Assembly (NCBI GenBank): GCA_964440405.1
Contig: CAYTSB010000012.1
Location: forward strand, 1 to 21,601
Length of the DNA: 21,601 bases
Direction: 5' to 3'
Source: DAOSVX01 sp964440405
GTDB taxonomy: Bacteria; Bacillota_I; Bacilli_A; RF39; UBA660
Shown: in pieces, positions 8,044 to 15,680 of the stretch
Numbering within the stretch: the first letter of the stretch is position 1
How the letters are laid out: each line of letters opens with the position of its first letter
The notes under the pieces: model-generated
What the model was told of the DNA's origin: nothing
Databases searched by the model: none
What the model saw: only the letters and a program-made list of their open reading frames with translations
Program-made: the position numbers and the translations under genes

Positions 8044-8418
8044 CTATTTAGCAACTTTCTTTTTATTAGCTACTACTTTTCCTCTACCTTTTCTTGTACG
8101 AGCATTACGACTGGTTTTTTGACCACGAACTGGTAAACCTTTTTTATGTCTTATGCCTTGATAACTATTTATTTCCATTTTGTTTTTAATACTCAATTGA
8201 ACTTCACGACGAAGATCTCCTTCAACTATATGATTATCAATTTCTGCTCTGATTGCATTTATTTCATCATTAGTTAAATCTTTCGTTTTTTTATCAGGAT
8301 CAACTTTTGCGTTTGTACAAATTGTTACTCCTAAATTCCTACCAATACCATAAATATAAGTAAGCGCAATACTAATCTTTTTTGCATTTGGAATTTCAAT
8401 GTTTTTAAATCTTGCCAT
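8044..8418 (-). CDS. rpsM: 30S ribosomal protein S13
   Basis: Head protein of the 30S subunit that forms intersubunit bridges and contacts the P-site tRNA with its tail. The 124 residues start MARFKNIEIPNAKKISIALT and contain the GIGR loop at 29-32, the GIRHKKGLPVRGQKT motif and a basic tail ending in KKKVAK. The ATG is preceded by TAGGAGGT. It lies 9 nt after rpmJ. Confidence 0.98.
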   Translation of the reverse strand: MARFKNIEIPNAKKISIALTYIYGIGRNLGVTICTNAKVDPDKKTKDLTNDEINAIRAEIDNHIVEGDLRREVQLSIKNKMEINSYQGIRHKKGLPVRGQKTSRNARTRKGRGKVVANKKKVAK

Positions 8419-8427
8419 ATTTACCTC

Positions 8428-8541
8428 CTAACCTTGGACTTGTTTGTGTTTTGGATTTTCACAAATTACCATAACTTTCCCTTTTCTTTTAATAATTTTG
8501 CATTTTGCACAAATTTTTTTCACTGATGGTCTTACTTTCAT
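8428..8541 (-). CDS. rpmJ: 50S ribosomal protein L36, zinc-binding form
   Basis: A 37-residue protein, short enough to be missed easily. It begins MKVRPSVKKICAKCKIIKRK and ends KHKQVQG with a TAG stop. The zinc ligands C11, C14, C27 and H32 are all present, so this is the C+ (zinc-dependent) paralog. It binds 23S rRNA in the large subunit. The ATG has a GGAGGGAAT ribosome site. It sits between infA and rpsM, its usual place in Firmicutes. Confidence 0.97.
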   Translation of the reverse strand: MKVRPSVKKICAKCKIIKRKGKVMVICENPKHKQVQG

Positions 8542-8554
8542 AAAATTCCCTCCA

Positions 8555-8773
8555 TTACTTTCTATATATTATTCGCCCATGTGTTAAGTCATATGGTGAT
8601 AGTTCAATAGTTACAACATCACCTGGTAAGATACGAATCATATTCATTCGTATTTTACCAGAAACATGAGCTTCTATCATGTAACCATTTTCTAGTTCAA
8701 CTTTATACTTGCCGCCAGGTATAACATCTAATACCTTGCCATTAATTTCGATTTTTTCTTCTTTTTTTGCCAA
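8555..8773 (-). CDS. infA: Translation initiation factor IF-1 (UUG start)
   Basis: IF-1 binds the 30S A site and assists IF-2 and IF-3 in initiation. The 72 residues form one OB fold with the family signatures HVSGKIRMNMIRILPGD (36-52) and SPYDLTHGRIIYR (59-71). The start is a TTG at 8771-8773. The resulting protein has exactly the Bacillus IF-1 length and begins with its usual MAK; the next in-frame ATG (residue 32) would destroy the fold. The Shine-Dalgarno sequence is weak (GAGTGA, about 8-13 nt upstream, overlapping the map stop). UUG plus a weak ribosome site suggests low or regulated initiation, which is inference. Confidence 0.97.
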   Translation of the reverse strand: MAKKEEKIEINGKVLDVIPGGKYKVELENGYMIEAHVSGKIRMNMIRILPGDVVTIELSPYDLTHGRIIYRK

Positions 8774-8780
8774 ACTTTAA

Positions 8781-9527
8781 TCACTCTTTCGTTAAAATTT
8801 CATAGCCATCTTTAGTAACCAAAACTGTGTGTTCATAGTGAGCCGAAGGTTTATTATCTGCTGTTACTATTGTCCAGTCATCTTCTTCCATCAACACTTT
8901 TCTGGTTCCTAAATTTAGCATTGGTTCAATTGCCAGGGTCATTCCTTCTTTTAAGATTAACCCCTTCCCTTTTTCACCATAATTAGGAATATCTGGGTCT
9001 TCATGTAGTTTGTATCCTACACCATGACCAACTAATTCCCGCACTACACCTAAATGATACTTATTAGCAATAGTTTCAATCTTATGACTAATATCACTAA
9101 GATGAACTCCTGCTTTGATCTCATTTAATCCCTCATATAAGGCTTCTTCAGTATGCTTTAAAAGAGCATCAACTTCTTTTACAACTGAACCAACTTTATA
9201 TGTCCAAGCTGAATCACTATGCATCCCTTCGTAAATGACACCGATATCTATTGATACAATATCACCGTTTTTAAGTTTTCTTTTACTAGGAATGCCATGA
9301 ACAACTTCCTCATTTATTGATATACAGATAGAAGCCGGAAAGCCATTATAATTTAGAAATGATGGAATTCCACCTTTTTCTCTTATGAACTTATCTGCTA
9401 TATCATTTAAATATTTAGTAGTAATATTAGCTTTAATATTGGCTTCTAAATATCTATGGGTTTGATAATTAATTTTTCCAGCAATACGCATTTTTTCAAT
9501 ATCGCCAGCATTTTTAATTGTTACCAC
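8781..9527 (-). CDS. map: Methionine aminopeptidase, type I
   Basis: Removes the N-terminal methionine from new proteins. All five dinuclear metal ligands are seen: D94 (SIDIG), D105 (HSDSAW), H168 (VGHGVG), E201 (AIEPML) and E232 (YEHT), with the substrate-side H77 (VVHGIP). At 248 residues it is a standard type Ia enzyme without an N-terminal extension. The start is GTG directly after the adk stop (TAA-GTG), with AGGTGA just upstream inside adk. It ends in TGA, which supports UGA as a stop in this organism. Confidence 0.98.
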   Translation of the reverse strand: MVTIKNAGDIEKMRIAGKINYQTHRYLEANIKANITTKYLNDIADKFIREKGGIPSFLNYNGFPASICISINEEVVHGIPSKRKLKNGDIVSIDIGVIYEGMHSDSAWTYKVGSVVKEVDALLKHTEEALYEGLNEIKAGVHLSDISHKIETIANKYHLGVVRELVGHGVGYKLHEDPDIPNYGEKGKGLILKEGMTLAIEPMLNLGTRKVLMEEDDWTIVTADNKPSAHYEHTVLVTKDGYEILTKE

Positions 9528-10160
9528 TTATTCACCTAATATTTTTTTTACCTTGTCAAATGTTACATATTTTGATTCATTAGCTTCAACCGTAAATAAA
9601 ACATCCTTGCTTTGATAAAATTCCAGAATACCTTTAACATTATCTAGATAGGTATTAAATCTTTTATTAAATGAGTCTTCATTATCATCATCTCTACCTA
9701 TTAATGATACATTACAATCATCGCAGATATTGTCTTTTTGAGGTTTCATCTCTTTAGAGTATTTATTATAAATTCTACCGCACTTACTACAAGAAATTCT
9801 TCCTAAAGCTCTTTCTAATGCAAGTCGCTTATCAATATCAATATTAATTACAATATAATTACTAAAGAAATTATCTAGCATTTGTGCTTGATTCAAAGTT
9901 CTAGGGAAACCATCTAAAATGATTGGATTGCCTTCATGTTTTTCAATTTCTTGCTTAACTAAGGCTGCGGTTGTTTCATCATCAATTAGAATCCCTTTAG
10001 CAATAGTTTCTTTAATTTGTCTGGCTAAAGGATTACTATCATCAAGATTTCTAAATAACTCACCAGTTGAAATTTGCTTATATCCATACTCATTAATTAA
10101 GAGTTCGCATTGAGTGCCTTTGCCAGCACCTGGTGCTCCATAAAATATTATGTTTTTCAT
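9528..10160 (-). CDS. adk: Adenylate kinase with zinc-binding lid
   Basis: Catalyses ATP + AMP = 2 ADP. The 210 residues contain the P-loop GAPGAGKG at 8-15, the AMP-binding STGELFR at 31-37, DGFPRT at 83-88, and a long-form LID (about 121-160) with C124-x2-C127 and C146-x2-C149 for structural zinc, typical of Gram-positive enzymes. Its ATG overlaps the secY TGA stop (ATGA), so translation is probably coupled. The nearest AGGAG is about 12 nt upstream. The order secY-adk-map is standard. Confidence 0.98.
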   Translation of the reverse strand: MKNIIFYGAPGAGKGTQCELLINEYGYKQISTGELFRNLDDSNPLARQIKETIAKGILIDDETTAALVKQEIEKHEGNPIILDGFPRTLNQAQMLDNFFSNYIVINIDIDKRLALERALGRISCSKCGRIYNKYSKEMKPQKDNICDDCNVSLIGRDDDNEDSFNKRFNTYLDNVKGILEFYQSKDVLFTVEANESKYVTFDKVKKILGE

Positions 10161-11422
10161 ATTTTTTTTGGTCTCCTTTTATAACTTCTGCTGACTAGAC
10201 TGCTTTCTAATTGCCTATAAGTTTCTATTGCCACTCCAACTACGATTAAAAGTCCAGTTCCACCAACAGTTACTGCTGATCCCAAATCAGATATTTTAGA
10301 AAAGATAATTGGTAGAGATGCAATAATAATCAAAAAAACAGTTCCAACTAAAGTTAACTTTGATAAAACATTTCTAATAAAGTTACTAGTTTCAGTTCCT
10401 GGTCTGATTCCTGGAATATAGCCACCACTTTTATTTAAATTCTTACTCATTTCATCAGGATTCATTGCAATGAATACCCAGAAATATCCAAATAAGAAAA
10501 TTAATAAAACATAAATAATAAATCCGACTGGGGTTGTATAATCCATATAGTTAGTTACAAATTTAGTAAATCCTGCTTTACCAATAAATTTTTCTAAGGT
10601 AACCGGAATTGATATTAAAGTTGAAGCAAAGATGACCGGAATAACTCCTGTAGCATTAATTTTGATTGGTAAATAGTTTTGTCTAGCTCCATAAGCACTA
10701 TTAGTACGATTAGAATATTGAACTGGAATTCTTCTTTCAGCTTCCTGAATAAAGATAACTCCCACAATAATTGCTAAATAAACAACTACGAATAAACCAA
10801 ACAAAGCTATTCCAAGATATAAGTTACCAGTTCCATCAGTTGGTACTAAACCATTAAACGCAGTAATAAACATTGTTGGCATAGTTTGAATAATACCTGC
10901 CATAATGAGTAAAGATGTCCCGTTTCCAATTCCCTTAACAGTGATTTGATCACCTAGCCAGAGAAGAAATGCAGTACCTGCCGTTAAAATAATTGTTGTT
11001 TTTAAAATTAGCAAAGATGATGAAGTACCTAAAAATGCTATGGAAAATACATATCCTTGACCAAAAGCAAAGATAATTCCTAAATATCTGGTTATTTTAT
11101 TGATTTTTTGTTTACCAGCATAACCTTCCTCTTTTAAATTTTTAAAATAAGGAATAATATCAGTTTGTAATAATTGTGTAATAATTGATGCGGTAATATA
11201 AGGCGAAACTCCTAAAGCAAAGATTGAAAAATTCTTTAATCCGCCTCCGGCCATTAAGTTTAATAACTCTAGAAAGCCTAGTTCCTGAGTAATTGCTTTT
11301 GCTCCAGGGACAGTTATATTAGTTCCTACACAAAAGATTAATAATGCCATTAAAGTAAATAAAATTCTTTGACGAAGATCTTTGTTGACAGGAGAAAATA
11401 TTTGCTTAAAACTAGCAAACAT
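10157..11422 (-). CDS. secY: Protein translocase subunit SecY
   Basis: Channel subunit of SecYEG, an integral membrane protein. The 421 residues hold ten hydrophobic segments. Family hallmarks are the plug region after GTNITVPG, FALGVSPYITASIITQLLQ in TM2, IQEAERRIPVQY in the cytoplasmic C4 loop, and SDLGSAVTVGGTGLLIVVGV in TM10. The ATG follows the rplO TAG with no spacing. The stop is TGA, overlapping adk. Length and context are ordinary for the spc operon. Confidence 0.98.
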   Translation of the reverse strand: MFASFKQIFSPVNKDLRQRILFTLMALLIFCVGTNITVPGAKAITQELGFLELLNLMAGGGLKNFSIFALGVSPYITASIITQLLQTDIIPYFKNLKEEGYAGKQKINKITRYLGIIFAFGQGYVFSIAFLGTSSSLLILKTTIILTAGTAFLLWLGDQITVKGIGNGTSLLIMAGIIQTMPTMFITAFNGLVPTDGTGNLYLGIALFGLFVVVYLAIIVGVIFIQEAERRIPVQYSNRTNSAYGARQNYLPIKINATGVIPVIFASTLISIPVTLEKFIGKAGFTKFVTNYMDYTTPVGFIIYVLLIFLFGYFWVFIAMNPDEMSKNLNKSGGYIPGIRPGTETSNFIRNVLSKLTLVGTVFLIIIASLPIIFSKISDLGSAVTVGGTGLLIVVGVAIETYRQLESSLVSRSYKRRPKKI

Positions 11423-11863
11423 CTAAATCACCTCAACTTTTCCACCGGCGCTCTCTATTTTAGTAACTGCACTTGATGAAAATCTATGAGCCTTAATTGT
11501 AATTTTTTTAGTTAATTCACCATAAGCTAATACTTTGATTCCTGCCAAAGGTTTTTTAATAATACCCATCTCTTTTAATAGTTCCGGAGTTACAACATCA
11601 CCATCATTAAATTTATTTAAGTCACTTAAATTAATTACTTGATATTTAGTTGTAAATCTAGCATTATTAAATCCTCTTTTAGGAAGACGACGATATAAAG
11701 GAGATTGACCACCTTGAAACCAAGCTGGAACTCCACCGCCGCTTCTAGCCCATTGACCTTTTTCTCCTCTAGTTGAGGTTTTACCCATGCCGCTTCCTGG
11801 ACCACGACCAACTCTCTTACGAGCTTTTTTAACTGGAGATGCATTTAATTCATGTAACTTCAT
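11423..11863 (-). CDS. rplO: 50S ribosomal protein L15
   Basis: Large-subunit assembly protein. The 146 residues open MKLHELNASPVKKARKRVGRG and continue with the Gly/Arg-rich SGMGKTSTRGEKGQWARSGGG extension and a GGQSPLYRRLPKRGF segment, then a globular C-terminal domain. The ATG overlaps the rpsE TAA (TAATG), so no room remains for rpmD, which normally lies between rpsE and rplO. The stop abuts the secY start. Confidence 0.98.
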   Translation of the reverse strand: MKLHELNASPVKKARKRVGRGPGSGMGKTSTRGEKGQWARSGGGVPAWFQGGQSPLYRRLPKRGFNNARFTTKYQVINLSDLNKFNDGDVVTPELLKEMGIIKKPLAGIKVLAYGELTKKITIKAHRFSSSAVTKIESAGGKVEVI

Positions 11864-12366
11864 TATAAATCTCCTTCCTCTTTACCACGCAAAGCCGCAA
11901 TTTTACTTTTGCTTCTTTGTGCTTTTAATGCTTCTAAAGTTGCTTTAGCAACATTAACTTTAGTATTTGATCCTAATGATTTAGAGACAATATCCTTGAT
12001 TCCAGCAAGTTCTAAAACAGCTCTTGCTGCACCACCAGCAACAATCCCACGACCTTCTTTAGCAGGTTTTAATAAAACTTCTGAACGGCCACATTTACCT
12101 ATGGCTTCATGAGGAATAGTTCTATTATCAACTAATGATATCTTACAAACATTTTTATTAGCTGTTTGTAAAGCTTTATTAATTGCTTCTGGTACCTCGT
12201 TAGATTTACCAGTTCCAATTCCAACTAAACCTTTTTTGTTTCCAACTACGACTGTAGCAGAAAATCTAAAATGCCTTCCGCCTTTAGTAACTTTAGTAAC
12301 ACGACTAATACTAATGACTTTGTCTTCTAATAACTTCTTTTTAGAATCGGTTTCTTGTTTCATCAT
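11863..12366 (-). CDS. rpsE: 30S ribosomal protein S5
   Basis: Small-subunit protein important for decoding fidelity and the mRNA entry channel. The 167 residues hold VISISRVTKVTKGGRHFRFS (17-36), VGNKKGLVGIGTGKSNEVPE and the GIKDIVSKSLGSNTK segment. Two adjacent ATGs (12366 and 12363) both fit the AGGAGGAAAAT ribosome site, at 5 and 8 nt, so the true start may be one residue shorter. It ends by overlapping the rplO start. Confidence 0.98.
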   Translation of the reverse strand: MMKQETDSKKKLLEDKVISISRVTKVTKGGRHFRFSATVVVGNKKGLVGIGTGKSNEVPEAINKALQTANKNVCKISLVDNRTIPHEAIGKCGRSEVLLKPAKEGRGIVAGGAARAVLELAGIKDIVSKSLGSNTKVNVAKATLEALKAQRSKSKIAALRGKEEGDL

Positions 12367-12375
12367 ATTTTCCTC

Positions 12376-12732
12376 CTAGAATTCTAACCCTGCTTCGCGT
12401 GCTGCTTCAGCTAAAGCTTTAACACGGCCATGATATAAATATCCACCACGGTCAAAGGTCACTTTCTTTATTTTTTTTGCTAAACATTTTTTAGCGATAT
12501 CTTTTCCAACTTCAGTAGCACCAGCGCTTGTTGATCCGTTTTTTAATTTTAATTGAGCTGATGAAGAAGATATTAATGTTTCCTTCTTTTCATCATCAAT
12601 TATTTGAGCGAAAATATGAGAGTTAGATCTAAATACATTTAATCTTGGTATTTCTTTAGTTCCAGATATTTTTTCTCTAATACGAACATGTCTTCTTAGA
12701 CGTGCAACATTTCTTGACTCTTTTTTTATCAT
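12376..12732 (-). CDS. rplR: 50S ribosomal protein L18
   Basis: 5S rRNA-binding protein of the central protuberance. The 118 residues show RRHVRIREKISGTKEIPRLN, VFRSNSHIFAQIIDDE, and the C-terminal KVTFDRGGYLYHGRVKALAEAAREAGLEF hallmark region (about 90-118). An N-terminal Lys/Arg tail is normal. It lies 12 nt after rplF and 9 nt before rpsE. Confidence 0.98.
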   Translation of the reverse strand: MIKKESRNVARLRRHVRIREKISGTKEIPRLNVFRSNSHIFAQIIDDEKKETLISSSSAQLKLKNGSTSAGATEVGKDIAKKCLAKKIKKVTFDRGGYLYHGRVKALAEAAREAGLEF

Positions 12733-12744
12733 AACTTACCCTCC

Positions 12745-13281
12745 CTATGCCGCTTTCTTTCCTTCTTTACGTCTTACATATTCGCCTTTATAACGAATTC
12801 CTTTACCTTTATATGGTTCTGGTTTTCTTATTTTACGAATATTAGCCGCAAATTCCATTAATTCTTGTTTATCAATACCACTTAGTGCTATTTCAGTATT
12901 ACTAATTTGTTCTACTTTAATATCATTTGGTATTTTTACTTCAACTGGATGAGAAAATCCTGCATTGACAACAATTTTATTACCTTGAACATTAAATTTA
13001 TAGCCAACACCAACTGCTTCTAAATTTTTAGCATAACCTTTAGTTACACCAATAAGCATATTGTTAATTAAAGCATTGGTTGTGCCATGAAGTTGTTTTT
13101 CATGCTTAATTTCACTTTTTCTTTCAGTAAGAATTTTTCCATCTACTTCTTTAACATTAATTCTTTTATCATAATTTAGTTTTAATTCTCCTTTGGGTCC
13201 TTTAACTGTAACAACATTATTTTCAATATTAACAGCTACTCCTTCAGGAATAATTAATTCTCTTTTACCAATTCTACTCAT
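12745..13281 (-). CDS. rplF: 50S ribosomal protein L6
   Basis: Large-subunit protein near the factor-binding site. The 178 residues carry two related domains and start MSRIGKRELIIPEGV. The second domain ends with the signature PEPYKGKGIRYKGEYVRRKEGKKAA (154-178). Length equals that of Bacillus L6 within a residue or so. It is spaced 12 nt from both neighbours in the spc operon. Confidence 0.98.
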   Translation of the reverse strand: MSRIGKRELIIPEGVAVNIENNVVTVKGPKGELKLNYDKRINVKEVDGKILTERKSEIKHEKQLHGTTNALINNMLIGVTKGYAKNLEAVGVGYKFNVQGNKIVVNAGFSHPVEVKIPNDIKVEQISNTEIALSGIDKQELMEFAANIRKIRKPEPYKGKGIRYKGEYVRRKEGKKAA

Positions 13282-13293
13282 GATAGTTTTTCC

Positions 13294-13689
13294 TTACCAA
13301 ATATAGGCAAGTACTTCTCCCCCTAAGCCTTTGGCTCTTGCTTCTTTGTTTGTCAATAAACCTTCTGAAGTTGAAATAATAGCTATTCCTAAATCATTAA
13401 GAACATGAGGAAGTTCATCAGCTTTAGCATAAACTCTTAGTCCTGGTTTACTAATTCTCTTTAAACCATTAATGACTTTTTCTTTCTTCTCACCATATTT
13501 CAAAGTTAAAACAAGCATATCTCCATTTGAATTCTTTTCATATTTATAATCTATTATGTAACCTTCTCTTTTTAAAATATCTGCAATTCCTAAGGTCATT
13601 TTTGAACCTAATACTGTTACTTCTTTATATTTCATAATGTTTGCATTACGAATTCTGGTTAACATATCTGCAATATAATCATTTACCAT
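13294..13689 (-). CDS. rpsH: 30S ribosomal protein S8
   Basis: Early-assembly protein that binds 16S rRNA helix 21 and, in E. coli, autoregulates the spc operon. The 131 residues start MVNDYIADMLTRIRNAN, one to two residues shorter than usual at the extreme N terminus. They contain RISKPGLRVYAKADELPHVL and the C-terminal GGEVLAYIW. The ATG is preceded by AAGGAGGAG. Whether S8 regulates this operon cannot be judged from the sequence alone. Confidence 0.98.
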   Translation of the reverse strand: MVNDYIADMLTRIRNANIMKYKEVTVLGSKMTLGIADILKREGYIIDYKYEKNSNGDMLVLTLKYGEKKEKVINGLKRISKPGLRVYAKADELPHVLNDLGIAIISTSEGLLTNKEARAKGLGGEVLAYIW

Positions 13690-13704
13690 TTTAACTCCTC
13701 CTTC

Positions 13705-13890
13705 TTACCAGCTTGATTTAGTTACTCCAGGTATTTTTCCCTGGCTAGCTAATTCCCTAAAACAAATACGACATAATTTATATTTTCTTAATACTCCGTG
13801 TGGTCTGCCACATCTTTCACAACGGGTATAAGCACGAGTACTAAATTTAGGTTTACGATGTGATTTTACAACCAAACTTGTTTTTGCCAT
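13705..13890 (-). CDS. rpsN: 30S ribosomal protein S14, type Z (zinc-binding)
   Basis: Short, zinc-binding S14 of 61 residues with C24-x2-C27 and C40-x2-C43, located in the 30S head. It ends KIPGVTKSSW, the type Z signature. It is the C+ form, so its synthesis into ribosomes depends on zinc; no C- paralog lies in the window. It lies between rplE and rpsH in the standard order. Confidence 0.98.
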   Translation of the reverse strand: MAKTSLVVKSHRKPKFSTRAYTRCERCGRPHGVLRKYKLCRICFRELASQGKIPGVTKSSW

Positions 13891-13901
13891 ATTCTCACCG
13901 T

Positions 13902-14441
13902 CTACTTTCTAAATGGCATACCGAATGCACTTAATAAAGCGTGTGCCTCTTCATTACTCTTAGCTGTAGTAACAAATACGATATCCATCCCTCTTATTTT
14001 TAATACATTATCATAATCAATTTCTGGAAAAATAAGTTGCTCTTTAATTCCTAAAGTGTAATTACCTTTGCCATCATAACTACGAGGATTTAATCCTCTA
14101 AAGTCTCTAACACGAGGTATTCCTACTTTAATTAACTTTTCTAAAAAAACATACATAGACTCACCACGAAGAGTAACTTTAGCACCGATATTAGCACCTT
14201 CTCTTAAGTGGAATCCAGCAATTGATTTTTTTGCTTTTGTAACAACTGGTTTTTGTCCAGTAATAATAGCTAGGTCATTAACAGCTGCTTCAATGAATTT
14301 AGCATCTTGCGCTCCTTCACCAACACCCATATTGACTACTATTTTTTCTAACTTAGGTACTTCCATTATAGATTCATAATGGAATTTCTCATTTAATTCT
14401 TTAACGATTTTTTCGTTATATAATTTTTTAAAATTATTCAT
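13902..14441 (-). CDS. rplE: 50S ribosomal protein L5
   Basis: 5S rRNA-binding protein that contacts the P-site tRNA. From the ATG at 14441 it has 179 residues, exactly the Bacillus length: MNNFKKLYNEKIVKELNEKF, then VNMGVGEGAQDAK, KPVVTKAKKSIAGFHLREG and GNYTLGIKEQLIFPEIDYD. A GTG three codons upstream (14450) is open but would destroy the match to AGGGGTG, which lies about 5-8 nt before the ATG. The start at 14441 is therefore chosen. It follows rplX, whose end is partly hidden by an assembly gap. Confidence 0.97.
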   Translation of the reverse strand: MNNFKKLYNEKIVKELNEKFHYESIMEVPKLEKIVVNMGVGEGAQDAKFIEAAVNDLAIITGQKPVVTKAKKSIAGFHLREGANIGAKVTLRGESMYVFLEKLIKVGIPRVRDFRGLNPRSYDGKGNYTLGIKEQLIFPEIDYDNVLKIRGMDIVFVTTAKSNEEAHALLSAFGMPFRK

Positions 14442-14452
14442 ATTTTTCACCC

Positions 14453-14831
14453 CTAGTTAGCTTTCTTTTCTTTTTTGGTAGTTTTATTTTCTGATTTTTT
14501 GGTTTCTNNNNNNNNNNNNNNNNNNNNNNNNNNNNNNNNNNNNNNNNNNNNNNNNNNNNNNNNNNNNNNNNNNNNNNNNNNNNNNNNNNNNNNNNNNNNN
14601 NNNNNNNGTTTCTATTTTAACTAATTTAACATTTGATACATGAATTGGATTTTCTCTTTCTAAGATTCCTCCACTTTCATTTTGATTATTAGGTTTTTGA
14701 TGTTTCTTAATAATATTAACACCTTCAACTAAAACTCTATTTTCTTTTTTAAAAGTTTTAATTATTTTACCTTCTTTTCCTTTATCTTTTCCTGCTAAAA
14801 TTTTAACTTTATCGCCGACTTTTATTTTCAT
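14453..14831 (-). CDS. rplX: 50S ribosomal protein L24, interrupted by an assembly gap
   Basis: Large-subunit assembly initiator. The first 74 residues are clear: MKIKVGDKVKILAGKDKGKE (KOW motif), then VLVEGVNIIKKHQKP and ENPIHVSNVKLVKIE. The gap of 100 N follows. Beyond it, the frame ending with TAG at 14453-14455 reads ETKKSENKTTKKEKKAN, a Lys-rich tail that fits an L24 extension. Reading straight through the N run instead gives a different frame that stops within seven codons, so 100 is a placeholder length. An in-frame protein needs a true gap length that is a multiple of three, or an overlap (see findings). The ATG has TAGGTGG upstream. Confidence 0.9.
14508..14607. other. Assembly gap of 100 N
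   Basis: Exactly 100 unknown bases, the usual placeholder for a scaffold join of unknown size. It lies inside the 3' part of rplX. The six bases before the gap and the six bases after it on the plus strand are identical (GTTTCT). Confidence 0.99.
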
Positions 14832-14839
14832 AATACCAC

Positions 14840-15208
14840 CTATAATACTTCACTTGCTAGCGAAATGATTTTCATGTAATCTCTATCACGAAGTTCACGA
14901 GCAACCGGTCCTAATACTCTTGTGCCGACTGGAGACTTATCGTCTTTTATCAAAACACAAGCATTATCATCAAATTTAATATAACTGCCATCTGATCTTT
15001 TAACACCTGAAACAGTTCTTACAACAACTGCTTTTACAACTTTTCCTTTTGGAACATTACTATTTGGGATTGCTTTTTTTACAGTTCCAATTACTAAATC
15101 TCCAATATTAGCAGTTTTAACTTTAGAACCACCCATAACTCTGATAACCATTATTTCTCTAGCTCCTGAGTTATCGGCAACCTTTAATCTGCTTTGTTGT
15201 GCAACCAT
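14840..15208 (-). CDS. rplN: 50S ribosomal protein L14
   Basis: Large-subunit protein that takes part in intersubunit bridges and binds 23S rRNA near L19. The 122 residues match the family length. They start MVAQQSRLKVADNSGAREIM and contain GGSKVKTANIGDLVIGTVKKA, DDNACVLI and GPVARELRDRDYMKIISLASEVL. The ATG is preceded by AGGAGGCG. It lies 11 nt after rpsQ. Confidence 0.98.
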   Translation of the reverse strand: MVAQQSRLKVADNSGAREIMVIRVMGGSKVKTANIGDLVIGTVKKAIPNSNVPKGKVVKAVVVRTVSGVKRSDGSYIKFDDNACVLIKDDKSPVGTRVLGPVARELRDRDYMKIISLASEVL

Positions 15209-15219
15209 AAATACGCCTC

Positions 15220-15471
15220 CTACAAGATAACAGCTTTTTCAATTACTTTAACTAGTTCATATCTTTTTGTTTTAGATAATGGTCTAGTACTGGCAATTTT
15301 AACTGTATCTCCTTCTTTAGCTTGATTCTTTTCATCATGTGCATAATATTTTTTTGAATATTTAACGCGTTTTTTATAAAGTGGATGACGACGGTGTGTT
15401 TCAACTAAAACTGTGATGGTTTTATCACATTTAGCACTAACAACTTTACCAATTAATTCTGATTTTTTCAT
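15220..15471 (-). CDS. rpsQ: 30S ribosomal protein S17
   Basis: Primary 16S rRNA-binding protein with one OB fold. The 83 residues include GKVVSAKCDKTITVLVETHRRHPLYKKRV and the C-terminal ASTRPLSKTKRYELVKVIEKA. Its ATG overlaps the rpmC TAA (TAATG), and its ribosome site (AAAGGTGG) lies in the last codons of rpmC. It keeps the standard order rplP-rpmC-rpsQ. Confidence 0.97.
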   Translation of the reverse strand: MKKSELIGKVVSAKCDKTITVLVETHRRHPLYKKRVKYSKKYYAHDEKNQAKEGDTVKIASTRPLSKTKRYELVKVIEKAVIL

Positions 15472-15680
15472 TATTTATCCACCTTTCCTGTTTCTATTTC
15501 TCTTTCTTTAAGAATGGTTTTCATTCTTGCAACTGTCTTACGAAGATTTTTTAATGTTGAAGGTTTATCTAAAGACCCGACAGCATGTTTCATTCTTAAA
15601 TCAAATAATTCTTTCTTCGATTCAGTAACTTTTTTAGTTAATTCTTCAGTAGAAAGTTTCCTTATTTCTTTAATCTTCAC
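15471..15680 (-). CDS. rpmC: 50S ribosomal protein L29 (GTG start)
   Basis: Two-helix protein at the tunnel exit, near the docking site of trigger factor and SRP. From a GTG at 15678-15680 it has 69 residues, the normal size: (V/M)KIKEIRKLSTEELTKKVTE, then ELFDLRMKHAVGSLDKPSTL. An upstream extension to 15794 stays open but only reads rplP out of frame and adds 38 residues that no L29 has. The GTG has a strong site, AAAGGTGGTGA, located inside the rplP 3' end. It overlaps rplP by 11 nt. Confidence 0.97.
   Translation of the reverse strand: MKIKEIRKLSTEELTKKVTESKKELFDLRMKHAVGSLDKPSTLKNLRKTVARMKTILKEREIETGKVDK

Noticed and set aside
8781..10160. UGA as a tryptophan codon (Mycoplasma code)
   Set aside because: map and secY end in TGA at the expected lengths, with the next gene starting at once, and tryptophans are encoded by TGG.
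11635..11844. Minus-strand alternative frame inside rplO
   Set aside because: It is a frameshifted reading of the Gly/Arg-rich L15 segment, with no support of its own.
12361..12366. Single definite start for rpsE
   Set aside because: Two adjacent ATGs both suit the ribosome site; I list the longer form and cannot decide between them.
14484..14831. rplX read straight through the N run, ending RNQKIRK
   Set aside because: The N run has an arbitrary length. Another frame after the gap gives a Lys-rich tail ending just before rplE and is a better continuation.
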